Source of the DNA: Paenibacillus algorifonticola
Lineage (GTDB): Bacteria > Bacillota > Bacilli > Paenibacillales > Paenibacillaceae
DNA length: 64,000 nt
NCBI RefSeq assembly: GCF_000971975.1
Contig: NZ_LAQO01000002.1
Coordinates: forward strand, 1-64,000
Direction of reading: 5' to 3'
The notes under the pieces: model-generated
Seen by the model: only the letters and a program-made list of their open reading frames with translations
Databases searched by the model: none
What the model was told of the DNA's origin: nothing
Part shown: in pieces, positions 16,437-26,140 of the stretch
Layout of the letters: every line of letters begins with the position of its first letter
Numbering within the stretch: the first letter of the stretch is position 1
Position numbers and translations under genes: made by a program

Positions 16437-18062
16437 ATGAATATATGGATTCGCAAACAATGGACTTTGCTGCTCGGCGTGTTATTCGTCCTATCAGCGT
16501 TCGTCACTTTGTTCAAATATACGGTGGAGCAGGGCTGGGTAACGAATGCGATGAAAATCGGGCTGGGACTGCTGAGCGGCGCAGGTTTTGCCGCAGCAGG
16601 GTTTTCGCTGATTAAGCGGGAAAAATGGCCGATCGTCGGCGAGCTGCTAATCGGACTAGGCGCCTGCCTGCTGTATACGACGGCTGCTTTTGCTGGTGTC
16701 TATTATGAAATGTGGGACTCGATGACGGTGCTGCTGGGCATGACAGCCGTTACTGCGGCGCTTACGGTTTACGCTTACCGCTTTGAATCGCGTCTGCTGA
16801 TCAATATTGCTTTGATGGGCGGCTTGCTGTCGCCACTGCTCATGCGTCCAGAAACGGATCAAGTATTTACTTTATTTCTGTATATGCTCGTGCTCAATTC
16901 CGCTTTTTTCTGGCTCAGCACGGTGAAGAGCTGGAACGAGCTCAGACTTACATCTTTTATTGGAAGCTGGATGATGTATATCGTCTACTTTTTCACCTTC
17001 GATCCTGTGGTGGAAGGGGTATGGAATTTGCCGCTGCGCTATGCGCTTGCCGCATTCCTGTTTTATCAGATCGGCTTCCTGCTTGCGTCGCGGGCAAATA
17101 AGCAAAGCTTTGACGGGATGAACATGTATGCGGGACTGTCCAATGGCGTTATTTTTGGCTTCTGGTCGCTGCTGCTCATTCATGGTGAAGTGCATTATGG
17201 TTATCCGCTGGCATTTATCGGCTTTGTGCTGCTGCTTGCCAGCTGGTTTATCCACTATCATGTGAAGCGTATGGAGCCGGCCTCGGCTACGTATGGTTCT
17301 GCTGGTGTGCTGCTGATGCTGCTTGCGCTTAATCAGGTTGGCAGCGGTCTAGCGGTCAAACCGATCTTCAATGTATTTCTATGGTCGACGGTGGCCGTGC
17401 TGCTTGTCTGGGTGGGCAAAAGGTTCCGCTGGCAAGCTTTGAATCTGGCATCGCTCATTATATGGTTTACAACGGTATGCTATTGGTACGTAATTACATG
17501 GTTTACACCGCGCGGCGAATGGTTCGGCGTCTTCATTCCGTTTCTGAATTGGGGCGCGATGGCATGGCTTGCGCTTGCGTTATTGGGCTTCTATTATTCG
17601 GCGAGGCTGAAATTTGCGTCGCTTGGCGATTCAGGCAATCGCGTGATGGGTAACATGTATGCGTTGTGCTCGCATTTTATAATCGGCGGCTTGCTGACCG
17701 TTCAAATGATTCGGTTGTTTCAGGAGCATTTTGACTATCTGCCATACTTCTATGTGCAGCTCAGTCTGTCGGCTTCATGGGGCGTATATGCGCTGCTGCT
17801 CGTATTGTGGGGCGCCAATCGCGGACAATCGGTGTTCCGCTGGTTCGGCTTCTCGGTTTTAGGGCTGACGGCCATTAAAGCGATTTTCTTCGACCTGAAC
17901 GGCCAGGAAAGCTTGTACAAGGTGCTAGTGCTGCTATTGCTCGGGGGAATCTCCTTCCTCATCGCTTGGATCAACGGCAAATGGAATAAGGTGAAAGAGC
18001 TTGGCGAGCAGTCTTGGGAGCAAGCGGGCGAGGAGAAGGATATTAAGAAAGATAACATGTAA
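16437..18062 (+). CDS. DUF2339-type polytopic membrane protein
   Basis: This 541-residue protein is almost wholly hydrophobic, with about 14 membrane helices and a short charged C-terminal tail. The N-terminal section with LLGVLFVLSAFVTLFKY and GIGLGACLLYTTAAFAGVYY resembles the DUF2339 family of large membrane proteins of unknown function. AACGGAGG precedes ATG 16437. It follows the two-component genes on the same strand. Confidence 0.75.
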   Translation: MNIWIRKQWTLLLGVLFVLSAFVTLFKYTVEQGWVTNAMKIGLGLLSGAGFAAAGFSLIKREKWPIVGELLIGLGACLLYTTAAFAGVYYEMWDSMTVLLGMTAVTAALTVYAYRFESRLLINIALMGGLLSPLLMRPETDQVFTLFLYMLVLNSAFFWLSTVKSWNELRLTSFIGSWMMYIVYFFTFDPVVEGVWNLPLRYALAAFLFYQIGFLLASRANKQSFDGMNMYAGLSNGVIFGFWSLLLIHGEVHYGYPLAFIGFVLLLASWFIHYHVKRMEPASATYGSAGVLLMLLALNQVGSGLAVKPIFNVFLWSTVAVLLVWVGKRFRWQALNLASLIIWFTTVCYWYVITWFTPRGEWFGVFIPFLNWGAMAWLALALLGFYYSARLKFASLGDSGNRVMGNMYALCSHFIIGGLLTVQMIRLFQEHFDYLPYFYVQLSLSASWGVYALLLVLWGANRGQSVFRWFGFSVLGLTAIKAIFFDLNGQESLYKVLVLLLLGGISFLIAWINGKWNKVKELGEQSWEQAGEEKDIKKDNM

Positions 18063-18146
18063 ATTTCGGCTAATGAAAGCAGAGCAATTGGGGCAAGAAT
18101 AAAGCGGTGTGAAGGGCTCCTGCAATAAAAAAGCCAGGGGAAAAGC

Positions 18147-18176
18147 TTGACAAAATGTGGGTAAATATATTATTGT
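18147..18176 (+). promoter_or_regulatory. Promoter of the nitroreductase gene
   Basis: TTGACA (18147-18152), an 18-base spacer and TATTGT (18171-18176). The operator described next overlaps the -10 end and the expected transcription start. Confidence 0.55.
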
Positions 18177-18205
18177 TACTTACGTAAAGTAATTAATATT
18201 ACTTT
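18176..18205 (+). promoter_or_regulatory. Three-half-site operator of the nitroreductase gene
   Basis: TTACTT (18176-18181), AAGTAA (18187-18192) and ATTACTTT (18198-18205) form two overlapping palindromes: TTACTT-ACGTA-AAGTAA and the perfect AAAGTAAT-TAAT-ATTACTTT. The half-site resembles operators of HxlR/DUF24 redox regulators such as YodB, which control nitroreductases in Bacillus subtilis. That regulator link is inference. Confidence 0.6.
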
Positions 18206-18259
18206 GGTTCGTATCTACTCAAGCGTTGAATTAAACCATTTAACTGGAGGTATTTGATT

Positions 18260-18859
18260 ATGTCACAAAGCTTTTTGGAATCTGTGCAAGCAAGACGTAC
18301 TTATTACGGAATTAGTAAAGAATCTGTTGTTTCTGATGAGAAAATCGTAGAATTGGTTAACGAAGCCGTTAAACATTCGCCTTCATCCTTTAACTCTCAA
18401 AGTGCTAGAGCAGTCGTGTTGCTCGGCGAAAATCATGATAAATTGTGGAGCATTGTGCTGGAAGCTCTTCGCGCAATCGTTCCTGCTGATCAATTTGCTT
18501 CGACAGAAGGCAGAATTGCTTCTTTCAATAATGGCTACGGCACGATTTTGTTCTTCGAGGATCACAATGTTGTTGCAGGTCTGCAGCAGCAATTCCCTTC
18601 GTATGCCGACAACTTCCCGCTTTGGTCGCACCAATCCTCGGGCATGCTGCAATTTGTAGTATGGAACCTGCTGGAAGAAGTGGGCTTCGGCGCTTCCCTG
18701 CAGCATTACAACCCGCTGATCGACGAAAAAGTAAAAGCGACATTTGGCCTGCCAGAATCGTGGGGCCTGATTGCGCAAATGCCTTTCGGCAAGCCTACAG
18801 CAGAGCCTGGCGAAAAAACATTCCAGCCGCTTGAAGATCGCGTCAAAGTATTCAAATAA
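18260..18859 (+). CDS. Nitroreductase family protein (Frm2-like)
   Basis: A protein of 199 residues with the nitroreductase fold: N-terminal QARRTYYGIS for FMN phosphate binding, HSPSSFNSQSARAVVL, and GFGASLQHYNPLID with GLIAQMPFGKP near the C-terminus. The shape agrees with the Hbn/Frm2 subgroup, which uses FMN and NAD(P)H to reduce quinones or nitro compounds. The start ATG 18260 lies nine bases after GGAGG; the in-frame TTG at 18254 is less likely. It is monocistronic, with its own promoter, operator and terminator. Confidence 0.88.
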   Translation: MSQSFLESVQARRTYYGISKESVVSDEKIVELVNEAVKHSPSSFNSQSARAVVLLGENHDKLWSIVLEALRAIVPADQFASTEGRIASFNNGYGTILFFEDHNVVAGLQQQFPSYADNFPLWSHQSSGMLQFVVWNLLEEVGFGASLQHYNPLIDEKVKATFGLPESWGLIAQMPFGKPTAEPGEKTFQPLEDRVKVFK

Positions 18860-18877
18860 GCTTTTATGGAACTGACT

Positions 18878-18907
18878 AACCTCCGAAGCTCGCTTCGGAG
18901 GTTTTTT
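18878..18907 (+). terminator. Terminator after the nitroreductase gene
   Basis: AACCTCCGAAGC and GCTTCGGAGGTT pair over 12 bases and continue into TTTT. Confidence 0.9.
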
Positions 18908-19062
18908 GTGCCTCTGCTCGTGGCTCCTTAAAGCGAATAAACTTGCGTATTTTAGGATTTGCTGGCGAATAGGGGTAAAAACATGTACAATAAAAACCGA
19001 TACATCATTATAGAGCTTTTTTAGACCAGCAGAGCCAAGCGATTTGGTTCAAGGAGGAAATT

Positions 19063-19737
19063 ATGAGTATCGATCCGCGCATTATGAAGCAAATGATCAA
19101 GACGCAGCTTGCTCCTAATCTTGACTTTAAGACAGTAGCGAATCCGCTAGGCACGAATAAAGACAAAAGTGTGACTTCGTTGTTCGACATGCTGCTGTCC
19201 CAATATATGCATGAAGCTTCGAACGGCTCAAGTGAAGGCACCGACGTATCCGTTCAAGCGTCCGAGGCGCTGGCGCAGCTTGCCAGCTTGAATAACGCTT
19301 ATCAGGCTGAGGGCGAGTCGTTTGCAGCTGGCTCGACTGACTACGATGCGATGATTGCACAGGCAGCAGCCAAATATGGCGTAGATCCCGCTTTGATCCG
19401 CGGTGTCATTCGCACAGAGTCCGGTTTCCAGCCAGATGTCGTATCCGGCGCAGGCGCCAAAGGGCTCATGCAGCTGATGGACGCGACGGCACGAGGCCTC
19501 GGCGTGACAGATTCCTTGAATCCGCAGCAAAATATCGATGGCGGAACCCGTTATTTATCCTTTTTGCTTCGCAAGTACAATGGCAACGAGCAAGTAGCAT
19601 TAGCCGCGTACAATGCCGGCCCGGGTCGTATCGACCGTCTAGGTATTACGACAGACAGCGAGCTGCTGGCAAATTTGGACAAGCTTCCTGAGGAAACGCA
19701 GCGCTATATTGTGAAAGTACAAGCAGCACGCTACTAA
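19063..19737 (+). CDS. Lytic transglycosylase, SLT domain
   Basis: This 224-residue protein has a low-complexity N-terminal half and a C-terminal SLT domain: YGVDPALIRGVIRTESGF (catalytic Glu in RTESGF), GAKGLMQLM, NIDGGTRYLSFLL and VALAAYNAGPG. Such enzymes cleave the MurNAc-GlcNAc bond, forming 1,6-anhydro ends. No classical signal peptide is visible, so export may be by a non-Sec route or occur on lysis or through flagella-type secretion. AAGGAGGAAA precedes ATG 19063. Confidence 0.9.
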   Translation: MSIDPRIMKQMIKTQLAPNLDFKTVANPLGTNKDKSVTSLFDMLLSQYMHEASNGSSEGTDVSVQASEALAQLASLNNAYQAEGESFAAGSTDYDAMIAQAAAKYGVDPALIRGVIRTESGFQPDVVSGAGAKGLMQLMDATARGLGVTDSLNPQQNIDGGTRYLSFLLRKYNGNEQVALAAYNAGPGRIDRLGITTDSELLANLDKLPEETQRYIVKVQAARY

Positions 19738-19757
19738 GCTGTTAAAGCATTTCTTTT

Positions 19758-19804
19758 AGATCACGAATGGCAACCCGCTTGCCGTCGCTGATCTTTTTAT
19801 TTTT
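19758..19804 (+). terminator. Terminator after the transglycosylase gene
   Basis: AGATCA (19758-19763) pairs with TGATCT (19789-19794) around an inner GGCAA/TTGCC stem, followed by T-rich sequence. Confidence 0.75.
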
Positions 19805-19830
19805 TCTAGTAGGAAAGGAACGTTTGTATT

Positions 19831-20985
19831 ATGTTATATTTTGATCATTGCGCATCGACACCGCCTTACGAGGAGGTTATTGATACGCTGGGTGAGGTGA
19901 TGAAGGCGCATTATGCGAATCCATCATCGATTCACCATGCCGGCGCAGACGCAGATAAGCTCATCTCCCGCTCGCGTTCGCTGCTTGGCGAGCTGTTCGG
20001 CGTGAAGGCTGAGGAGTGGCTGTTCACTTCTGGTGGCACGGAGAGCAATAATCTCGCGATTAAAGGAGCGGCAAAGCAGTACCAGAGCCGTGGCAAGCAT
20101 CTTATTACGACCCAAATAGAGCATGCCTCCGTCTACGATACGTTCAAGCAGCTGGAGCAGGAAGGCTACGAGGTCACTTATTTGCCCGTTGACCGGGCGG
20201 GTCAGGTTGAGATTGAAGCGCTGCGGATGGCGCTGCGGGAAGACACGATTCTCGTCAGCATTATGCATGTTAATAATGAAGTAGGCAGCGTTCAGCCGAT
20301 TGCAGACATTGGCAAGCTGCTGCAAGAGTATCCGCGCACGCTGCTGCATGTGGACGCGGTGCAAAGCATCGGCAAGCTGCCGATTGATTTGCAAGGCTGG
20401 GGTATTGATCTGCTCAGCGGCTCTGCGCATAAGCTGCGCGGGCCCAAGGGGATCGGCTATTTATACGTCCGGGAGGGCGTAAGCCTGACGCCGCTGCTTT
20501 CCGGCGGCTCGCAGGAGCATGGCATGCGCGCAGGGACGCAAAATGTGCCCGGCATTGTGGCATCGGCCAAGGCGCTGCGCATGGCGATGCAGTCGGCACA
20601 GGAGCGGCGCGAGCGGATGTACCGTCTGCGCCAGCAATTGACGGATTTCGTTGAGGCCGCGCCGGAGCTGATTTTGAATGGCGGGGCGCCGGAGAGCATG
20701 GCGCCGCATATTGTCCATTTTTCCTATCCGGGCATGAAGCCGGAGGTTATCGTTCATATGCTGGAGCAGCATGGCATTATCGCTTCTACGAAGTCGGCCT
20801 GCTCCTCGCGTGACAATAAGCCGAGCCGGGTGCTGCTTGCGATGGGACTCGGGCAGGAACGGGCAGCCAGCGGCGTCAGAATTAGTCTTGGCGACGAGCA
20901 TACGGAGCAGCATATTTTGCAGCTGTGCGAAATGCTGCGCCTGACGATAAGCAAGCTTAAGCCGCTTGAAAGGAGCGCAAGGTAA
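19831..20985 (+). CDS. Cysteine desulfurase (IscS/NifS family)
   Basis: This 384-residue PLP enzyme removes sulfur from cysteine as persulfide. It shows FTSGGTESNNLAIKG, HVDAVQSIGK (PLP-binding Asp), GSAHKLRGPKG with the Schiff-base Lys, and TKSACSS with the catalytic Cys. The gene meets thiI with only four bases between stop and start. That pairing (as nifZ-thiI in Bacillus subtilis) indicates a dedicated donor for 4-thiouridine in tRNA. AGGAAAGGAA precedes ATG 19831. Confidence 0.93.
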   Translation: MLYFDHCASTPPYEEVIDTLGEVMKAHYANPSSIHHAGADADKLISRSRSLLGELFGVKAEEWLFTSGGTESNNLAIKGAAKQYQSRGKHLITTQIEHASVYDTFKQLEQEGYEVTYLPVDRAGQVEIEALRMALREDTILVSIMHVNNEVGSVQPIADIGKLLQEYPRTLLHVDAVQSIGKLPIDLQGWGIDLLSGSAHKLRGPKGIGYLYVREGVSLTPLLSGGSQEHGMRAGTQNVPGIVASAKALRMAMQSAQERRERMYRLRQQLTDFVEAAPELILNGGAPESMAPHIVHFSYPGMKPEVIVHMLEQHGIIASTKSACSSRDNKPSRVLLAMGLGQERAASGVRISLGDEHTEQHILQLCEMLRLTISKLKPLERSAR

Positions 20986-20989
20986 AGTG

Positions 20990-22216
20990 ATGTATGATAA
21001 AATTATCATTCGCTACGGCGACCTGGCTATGAAGGGACGCAACCGCGGGATGTTCGAGAAGCGGATGCTCCAGCAGCTTCAGCTGCGATTGAAGGATTTT
21101 GCCGCGCTGACGTATTCGAGAATGTTCGGGCGGCTTTATATTAATTTGAACGGGGAAAACTATGCGCTTATCGCGGAACGGGTCAAAGATATATTTGGCA
21201 TTTCGACCTTTAGCCCGGTCGTAAGCGTTCAGCCGGAGCTGGAGGAAATCCGCGCAGCTGCGCTTGCGCTCATGAAGGCGATGGAGCAGGAGCCTGCCAC
21301 TTTTAAAGTAAGCGCAAAACGCGCATGGAAGAAGTTTCCGCATACGTCGCAGGAAATGAATCATTTGGTGGGGGCCCATGTGCTGCGGGCGATGGAAAAT
21401 TTGAAGGTTGATGTGCGGGGGCCTGAGGTGGAGCTGAAGGTCGATATTCAGGAGGAAGCAGCTTACATTTTCAATGAAGTTGTGAATGGACCTGGCGGCT
21501 TTCCATTCGGTACGAACGGCAAGGCAATGCTGCTGCTGTCTGGTGGCATTGACAGTCCGGTTGCAGGCTGGATGGCGATGCGCAAAGGGCTGGAGCTTGA
21601 AGCGGTTCATTTTCACAGCTATCCGTTTACAAGCGAGAAGGCGAAGGAGAAGGTTATTGAGCTGGCGAAGCGGCTTTCTTATTACAGCGGCGCCCCGCTC
21701 AAGCTGCATCTGGTGCCTTTTACGGAAGTTCAGACGACGCTTGCCCAGTCGGGACAGGACCCGCTTATTATTACGCTGATGCGCCGCGCGATGCTGCGAA
21801 TTACGGAGCGTCTTGCCGAGATCAATCACGCTCATGGCATTGTGACAGGCGAAAGCCTTGGCCAGGTAGCGAGCCAGACGCTCGTCAGCATGGACGTCAT
21901 TGGACGGGCGACCGTGCTGCCGCTGTTAAAACCGCTTGTGATGATGGATAAGCAGGAAATTATTAATGAAGCGGAGCGTTTGGGCACGTTTGCGACATCG
22001 ATTTTGCCTTATGAGGATTGCTGTACATTGTTTTTGCCAAAATCCCCGAGCATTAAGCCGAATTTGCGGTTTGTAGAAAAGGTAGAAGGTTATCTGAATC
22101 AGCAAAAAAATCTGGAGCAGCTGCTGGATGAAGCCGTTAAGCAGACGGAAGTGCTGCTGCTTACACCGGAAGACCCCGAGCCGGAGGCAAGTGCCGGCGA
22201 AGACCGCTGGTTCTAA
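20990..22216 (+). CDS. thiI: tRNA uracil 4-sulfurtransferase ThiI
   Basis: The protein has 408 residues: an N-terminal ferredoxin-like domain, a THUMP domain (about 60-165) and a PP-loop ATPase domain with LLLSGGIDSPVAGWMAMRKG. It adenylates U8 of tRNA and receives sulfur, producing 4-thiouridine; it lacks the C-terminal rhodanese domain found in enterobacteria, as is usual in Firmicutes. The active-site region ILPYEDCCTLFLP is present. The start is set at ATG 20990 directly after the desulfurase stop; an in-frame TTG at 20966 overlaps that gene. Confidence 0.93.
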   Translation: MYDKIIIRYGDLAMKGRNRGMFEKRMLQQLQLRLKDFAALTYSRMFGRLYINLNGENYALIAERVKDIFGISTFSPVVSVQPELEEIRAAALALMKAMEQEPATFKVSAKRAWKKFPHTSQEMNHLVGAHVLRAMENLKVDVRGPEVELKVDIQEEAAYIFNEVVNGPGGFPFGTNGKAMLLLSGGIDSPVAGWMAMRKGLELEAVHFHSYPFTSEKAKEKVIELAKRLSYYSGAPLKLHLVPFTEVQTTLAQSGQDPLIITLMRRAMLRITERLAEINHAHGIVTGESLGQVASQTLVSMDVIGRATVLPLLKPLVMMDKQEIINEAERLGTFATSILPYEDCCTLFLPKSPSIKPNLRFVEKVEGYLNQQKNLEQLLDEAVKQTEVLLLTPEDPEPEASAGEDRWF

Positions 22217-22259
22217 AAAGTAACGTTTAGCAGCTTGTCACAAGCCGCTCTTGAGGATA

Positions 22260-22299
22260 GGCCGTCTCACCATGATAAGGGTGGGCGGTCTTTATTTTG
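22260..22299 (+). terminator. Terminator after thiI
   Basis: GGCCGTCTCACC and GGTGGGCGGTC pair with one bulge and GU pairs around ATGATAA, followed by TTTATTTT. Confidence 0.65.
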
Positions 22300-22392
22300 T
22301 AAGAAGCAGGAGACCAGAGTGGCCCGTTTTAGGCTTTCCGTCATATTCGCCCCAGCTTGGACATACAGGTGGTAGTATAGGGGGCGAGTACT

Positions 22393-23070
22393 ATGGACAG
22401 CTTTTTCATATTTATGCAGATCATTCTGATTAATCTTCTGCTAAGCGGCGATAATGCTATTGTAATTGCAATGGCGAGCAAGCATCTGCCAGAGCATCAG
22501 CGCAGGCGGGCGATCTGGTGGGGAACAACGGCTGCTGTTGTCCTGCGCTGCGTGCTTACCCTGGCGGCGATTTCCTTGCTGCAGACGCCGTTCTTGCAGG
22601 CCATTGGCGCCGTGCTGCTGTTTTATATTGCTGTAAAATTGCTGGCCGATGCGGGTGAGTCCAGTGAAGCGGGCGGAGCATCGCATAAGGTGAAGCGGGC
22701 GACTTCGCTGCCTGCTGCGATATGGACGATTGTGACGGCTGATTTTGTAATGAGCCTCGACAATGTGCTGGCGATCGCAGCTGTGGCGAAAGGGCAGACG
22801 ATGATGCTGCTGCTCGGCATTGCACTGAGCATACCGATGATTATTTGGGGCAGCCAAATGCTAACGAAGCTGCTGCAGAAGTTTCCTTCACTTATTTATA
22901 TTGGGGCGGGTTTGCTCGGTTTTGCGGCAGGAGGCATGCTTGTCCATGACCCGGGCGTGCATCGCCTGCTGTTCAGCAGCTCTGCAACCGCCATCGAAGC
23001 GATTCCACTGCTCAGCATCCCGTTCGTCATTATTATCGGCATTCTGATGCGCCGCTCGGCGCTGACTTAA
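22393..23070 (+). CDS. TerC family integral membrane protein (YjbE-like)
   Basis: A 225-residue protein with about seven helices and the TerC hallmarks LLSGDNAIVIAMA and VMSLDNVLAIAAVA, each with a conserved Asp in the membrane. Relatives (YceF/YkoY, MeeF/MeeY) help load exported enzymes with Mn2+. The upstream 175 bases do not show a recognisable yybP-ykoY manganese riboswitch. GGGGGCGAG precedes ATG 22393. Confidence 0.88.
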   Translation: MDSFFIFMQIILINLLLSGDNAIVIAMASKHLPEHQRRRAIWWGTTAAVVLRCVLTLAAISLLQTPFLQAIGAVLLFYIAVKLLADAGESSEAGGASHKVKRATSLPAAIWTIVTADFVMSLDNVLAIAAVAKGQTMMLLLGIALSIPMIIWGSQMLTKLLQKFPSLIYIGAGLLGFAAGGMLVHDPGVHRLLFSSSATAIEAIPLLSIPFVIIIGILMRRSALT

Positions 23071-23272
23071 GCATCCATCCCTGTCGATAAGCGGCAATGA
23101 AGCGAGTTAGAATCAAGCAGCGAGCGGCCATTATAAGCGGTTTGCTAATTTTTTTTTCATGTTGCACTTGTTGCACTGGTATTTTTACTTCACTTCCTTT
23201 AAACTAGTAAAGATAAAAACTGTCGTCTTTCGTCAGGATATGCGTAAGGCGTTGTAAGGAGCGGAAGCGCGG

Positions 23273-23755
23273 ATGCCTAACAACAAATATTCCGCTGGAA
23301 TTATTGTGCTGCTGGCTGGTATCGTAATATTGCTTGGCAAACTGGGTGTGTTCAGCTTTTTGGGATCCAATTTTTGGCCGCTTCTCGTTCTTATTCCGGG
23401 AATTCTGCTGCATGTGCTGTATTTCGGCAGGTTGTTTCCGGCAGTTGTGCTTATTCCGGGAGGCATGCTGATCGTTTATTCGATTTTGTTCATGCTTTGT
23501 ATCATGTTCGGATGGGATACGCTCAAATATGTTTGGCCGCTGTTTATAACGGGTGTAGCGGTTGGGCTGTACGAGTACCACTTGTTCGGCGCATCCCGCG
23601 AACGCGTTTTTTTTAACGCCTCCGCCATTCTCGCTGTTACATCGGCTGTACTGCTGATTTTGGCGCTCGTTTGGAGCTGGGGGATATATGCGATTGCTAT
23701 TATCCTGATTGCGGCCGGAGCATGGATGATGATGGGGAAACGATCCCGCTGGTAG
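23273..23755 (+). CDS. Membrane protein with LiaI/LiaF-like transmembrane region
   Basis: This 160-residue protein has about five or six helices and repeated SFLGSNFWPLLVLIPG / GRLFPAVVLIPGG / VWPLFITGVAVG motifs. These resemble the N-terminal membrane modules of LiaI/LiaF-type and DUF5668 proteins. The function is unknown; LiaF relatives sense envelope stress, but nothing here proves that. AAGGAGCGG precedes ATG 23273. It lies just upstream of typA. Confidence 0.6.
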   Translation: MPNNKYSAGIIVLLAGIVILLGKLGVFSFLGSNFWPLLVLIPGILLHVLYFGRLFPAVVLIPGGMLIVYSILFMLCIMFGWDTLKYVWPLFITGVAVGLYEYHLFGASRERVFFNASAILAVTSAVLLILALVWSWGIYAIAIILIAAGAWMMMGKRSRW

Positions 23756-23813
23756 ACGGCAAGCAATCGGTTAGGATTATACAAAATTAGACAAATGGAG
23801 TGGATTATTAGTT

Positions 23814-25655
23814 ATGCAAGCAAGAGAGAACATTCGGAACATCGCGATTATCGCGCACGTTGACCACGGCAAAACAACGTTGGTTGACAAACTGCTTCAG
23901 CAATCAGGAACTTTCCGTGAAAACGAAGCGGTTCAGGAGCGTGCGATGGATTCCAACGATCTAGAGCGTGAGCGCGGAATTACCATTTTGGCGAAAAACA
24001 CTGCGATTACGTACAAAGATTATTTGATCAACATCGTTGATACACCAGGACATGCTGACTTTGGCGGCGAAGTTGAACGTATTATGAAAATGGTTGACGG
24101 CGTATTGCTCGTCGTTGATGCTTTCGAAGGCTGCATGCCGCAAACGAAATTCGTATTGCGCAAAGCATTGGAATCGAACCTGAAGCCAATCGTAGTATTG
24201 AACAAAATTGACCGTCCTAATGCTCGTCCATCAGAAGTTGTGGATGAGGTGCTTGACCTGTTCATCGAGCTAGGTGCAAGTGATGAGCAACTGGAGTTTA
24301 ATGTCGTTTATGCTTCCGCATTGATGGGTACTTCGAGTCTTGACCCTGACAAACAAGATGAGAACATGGAAGCGATGTATGAAACGATCATCAACCATAT
24401 TCCTTCGCCAACAGAGAACGTAGAGGAGCCACTGCAATATTTGGTGACGCTGCTTGACTATAATGAATATTTGGGTCGTATTGCGGTTGGCCGTGTAAAC
24501 CGTGGTATCGTTCGTCAAGGACAAACCGTTGCCGTTATGACGCGTGATGGCGGCAAGAAACAGGCTAGAATCGAGAAGCTGTTCGGCTTCCAAGGTTTGA
24601 AACGAATTGAAATTGAAGAAGCAGGCGCTGGCGATATTGTAGCGATTGCAGGTATTAAAGATATTAACATCGGTGAAACGATTGCTGATCCAGCGAATCC
24701 GGAAGCTTTGCCGGTTCTGAAAATTGACGAGCCTACGCTGCAAATGACGTTCCTTGTCAACAACAGTCCTTTCGCGGGTCGTGAAGGTAAATGGGTTACA
24801 TCGCGTAAGCTTCGCGAGCGTCTGTTCAAAGAGCTTGAGACAGATGTCGCTTTGCGCGTAGATGAAACAGAAAGCCCGGATGCATTTATCGTATCGGGAC
24901 GCGGCGAGCTTCACTTGACGATTCTGATCGAGAATATGCGTCGTGAAGGCTTTGAGCTGCAAGTATCGAAACCGGAAGTAATCGTTAAGGAAATTGATGG
25001 CGTGAAGCAAGAGCCTTACGAGGGTCTGATCATTGACGTGCCGGAAGAAAGCATGGGCGCTGTTATGGAGAGCCTTGGCTCCCGTAAAGCTGAAATGGTC
25101 AACATGGTGAACAATGGCACAGGCCAAGTTCGCTTGGAGTTCATCATCCCAGCTCGTGGCTTGATCGGCTACCGTACTTCTTTCCTTACGCTTACACGCG
25201 GCTACGGCATTATGAACCATGCGTTTGACAGCTACGGTCCGCTTGCTGGTTCCGGTGTTGGTGGACGTCACCAAGGCGTGCTTGTTGCTACGGAGAATGG
25301 CATAACGACTTTCTACGGCATGATGGGCGTAGAGGATCGTGGTATTCAGTTCTTGGAGCCAGGTACTGAAATTTACGAAGGCATGATCGTTGGCGAGCAC
25401 ACGCGTGACAACGATATCGTCGTTAACATTTGTAAAGAAAAGCAATTGACGAATATTCGCTCCGCTGGTAAAGACGATACGGTTAAGCTCAAAACTCCTC
25501 GTCTGTTCTCCCTGGAGAGCGCGCTTGAGTATTTGAACGATGACGAATATTGTGAAATTACGCCGAAGTCGATTCGCCTTCGTAAAAAAATCTTGAACAA
25601 AAGCGAGCGCGAGCGTGCAGAAAAACAACGTAAAACATCACAAGCGGGCGTTTAA
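23814..25655 (+). CDS. typA: Translational GTPase TypA/BipA
   Basis: The protein is 613 residues, the usual length. G1 [10 protein letters not shown], the switch region [12 protein letters not shown]3 [12 protein letters not shown] and G4 NKIDRP mark the GTPase domain; EF-G-like domains III and V and the BipA-specific C-terminal domain follow ([15 protein letters not shown]). It binds the ribosome and aids 50S assembly and stress growth. The following ylaH gene mirrors the ylaG-ylaH order in Bacillus subtilis. Confidence 0.97.
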   Translation: MQARENIRNIAIIAHVDHGKTTLVDKLLQQSGTFRENEAVQERAMDSNDLERERGITILAKNTAITYKDYLINIVDTPGHADFGGEVERIMKMVDGVLLVVDAFEGCMPQTKFVLRKALESNLKPIVVLNKIDRPNARPSEVVDEVLDLFIELGASDEQLEFNVVYASALMGTSSLDPDKQDENMEAMYETIINHIPSPTENVEEPLQYLVTLLDYNEYLGRIAVGRVNRGIVRQGQTVAVMTRDGGKKQARIEKLFGFQGLKRIEIEEAGAGDIVAIAGIKDINIGETIADPANPEALPVLKIDEPTLQMTFLVNNSPFAGREGKWVTSRKLRERLFKELETDVALRVDETESPDAFIVSGRGELHLTILIENMRREGFELQVSKPEVIVKEIDGVKQEPYEGLIIDVPEESMGAVMESLGSRKAEMVNMVNNGTGQVRLEFIIPARGLIGYRTSFLTLTRGYGIMNHAFDSYGPLAGSGVGGRHQGVLVATENGITTFYGMMGVEDRGIQFLEPGTEIYEGMIVGEHTRDNDIVVNICKEKQLTNIRSAGKDDTVKLKTPRLFSLESALEYLNDDEYCEITPKSIRLRKKILNKSERERAEKQRKTSQAGV

Positions 25656-25687
25656 GGCGCTAGCCGCCTGATTGGAGGTTTAACGGC

Positions 25688-26011
25688 ATGCAGCAATGGT
25701 TTAGCGAACATTGGGTCGTTTCTTATTTGCTCATATTAGGATTCACGATCTATATTTTCAATACCGTGTTTCGGGCGAATAATGCGAAGCTGCCAATTCT
25801 AAAGGAAGTACTGGTTTACATTTTGATCGTATTCGGTTCTTTCGTACTTTGGATTTTGCAGGTGGATTCGCTGCCGATTATTCAATGTATGGGAATTGCT
25901 GTATTAATGATGCTTATGCTTCGCGGTCGCCAGCTGTATGACAAGCTGCAAAGTAAACGGGCAGGCAAGCACGCTGTAAAGGAATCAGACTCCGGAAGTA
26001 ACGGCATATGA
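25688..26011 (+). CDS. ylaH: YlaH-like membrane protein
   Basis: A 107-residue protein with three helices (about 11-28, 41-59 and 63-77) and a charged tail. Length, topology and position directly behind typA match YlaH of Bacillus. The function is unknown. GGAGG lies about ten bases before ATG 25688. Confidence 0.8.
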   Translation: MQQWFSEHWVVSYLLILGFTIYIFNTVFRANNAKLPILKEVLVYILIVFGSFVLWILQVDSLPIIQCMGIAVLMMLMLRGRQLYDKLQSKRAGKHAVKESDSGSNGI

Positions 26012-26050
26012 GACGTTAGCGTGTTCTTAAGATCGGATCTGCCTTCTACA

Positions 26051-26090
26051 GCAGCGATATCCGCGAGAATTCGTGGGTATCGCTGCTTCT
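26051..26090 (+). terminator. Hairpin terminator after ylaH
   Basis: GCAGCGATA (26051-26059) and TATCGCTGC (26078-26086) pair perfectly, with an inner CGAATTCG-like stem and a weak T-rich tail. Confidence 0.6.
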
Positions 26091-26140
26091 TTGCGTAATG
26101 AGGACAGATGCGAAATACAAAGGATTTGAAGGTGGTTGCT

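Noticed and set aside
22217-22392. Possible yybP-ykoY manganese riboswitch before the TerC family gene
   Set aside because: The expected conserved internal loops were not found; the stretch is explained by the thiI terminator and a short promoter region.
24270-25628. 452-codon minus-strand ORF opposite typA
   Set aside because: It is a shadow of the strongly biased codon usage of typA; no domain, no ribosome binding site.
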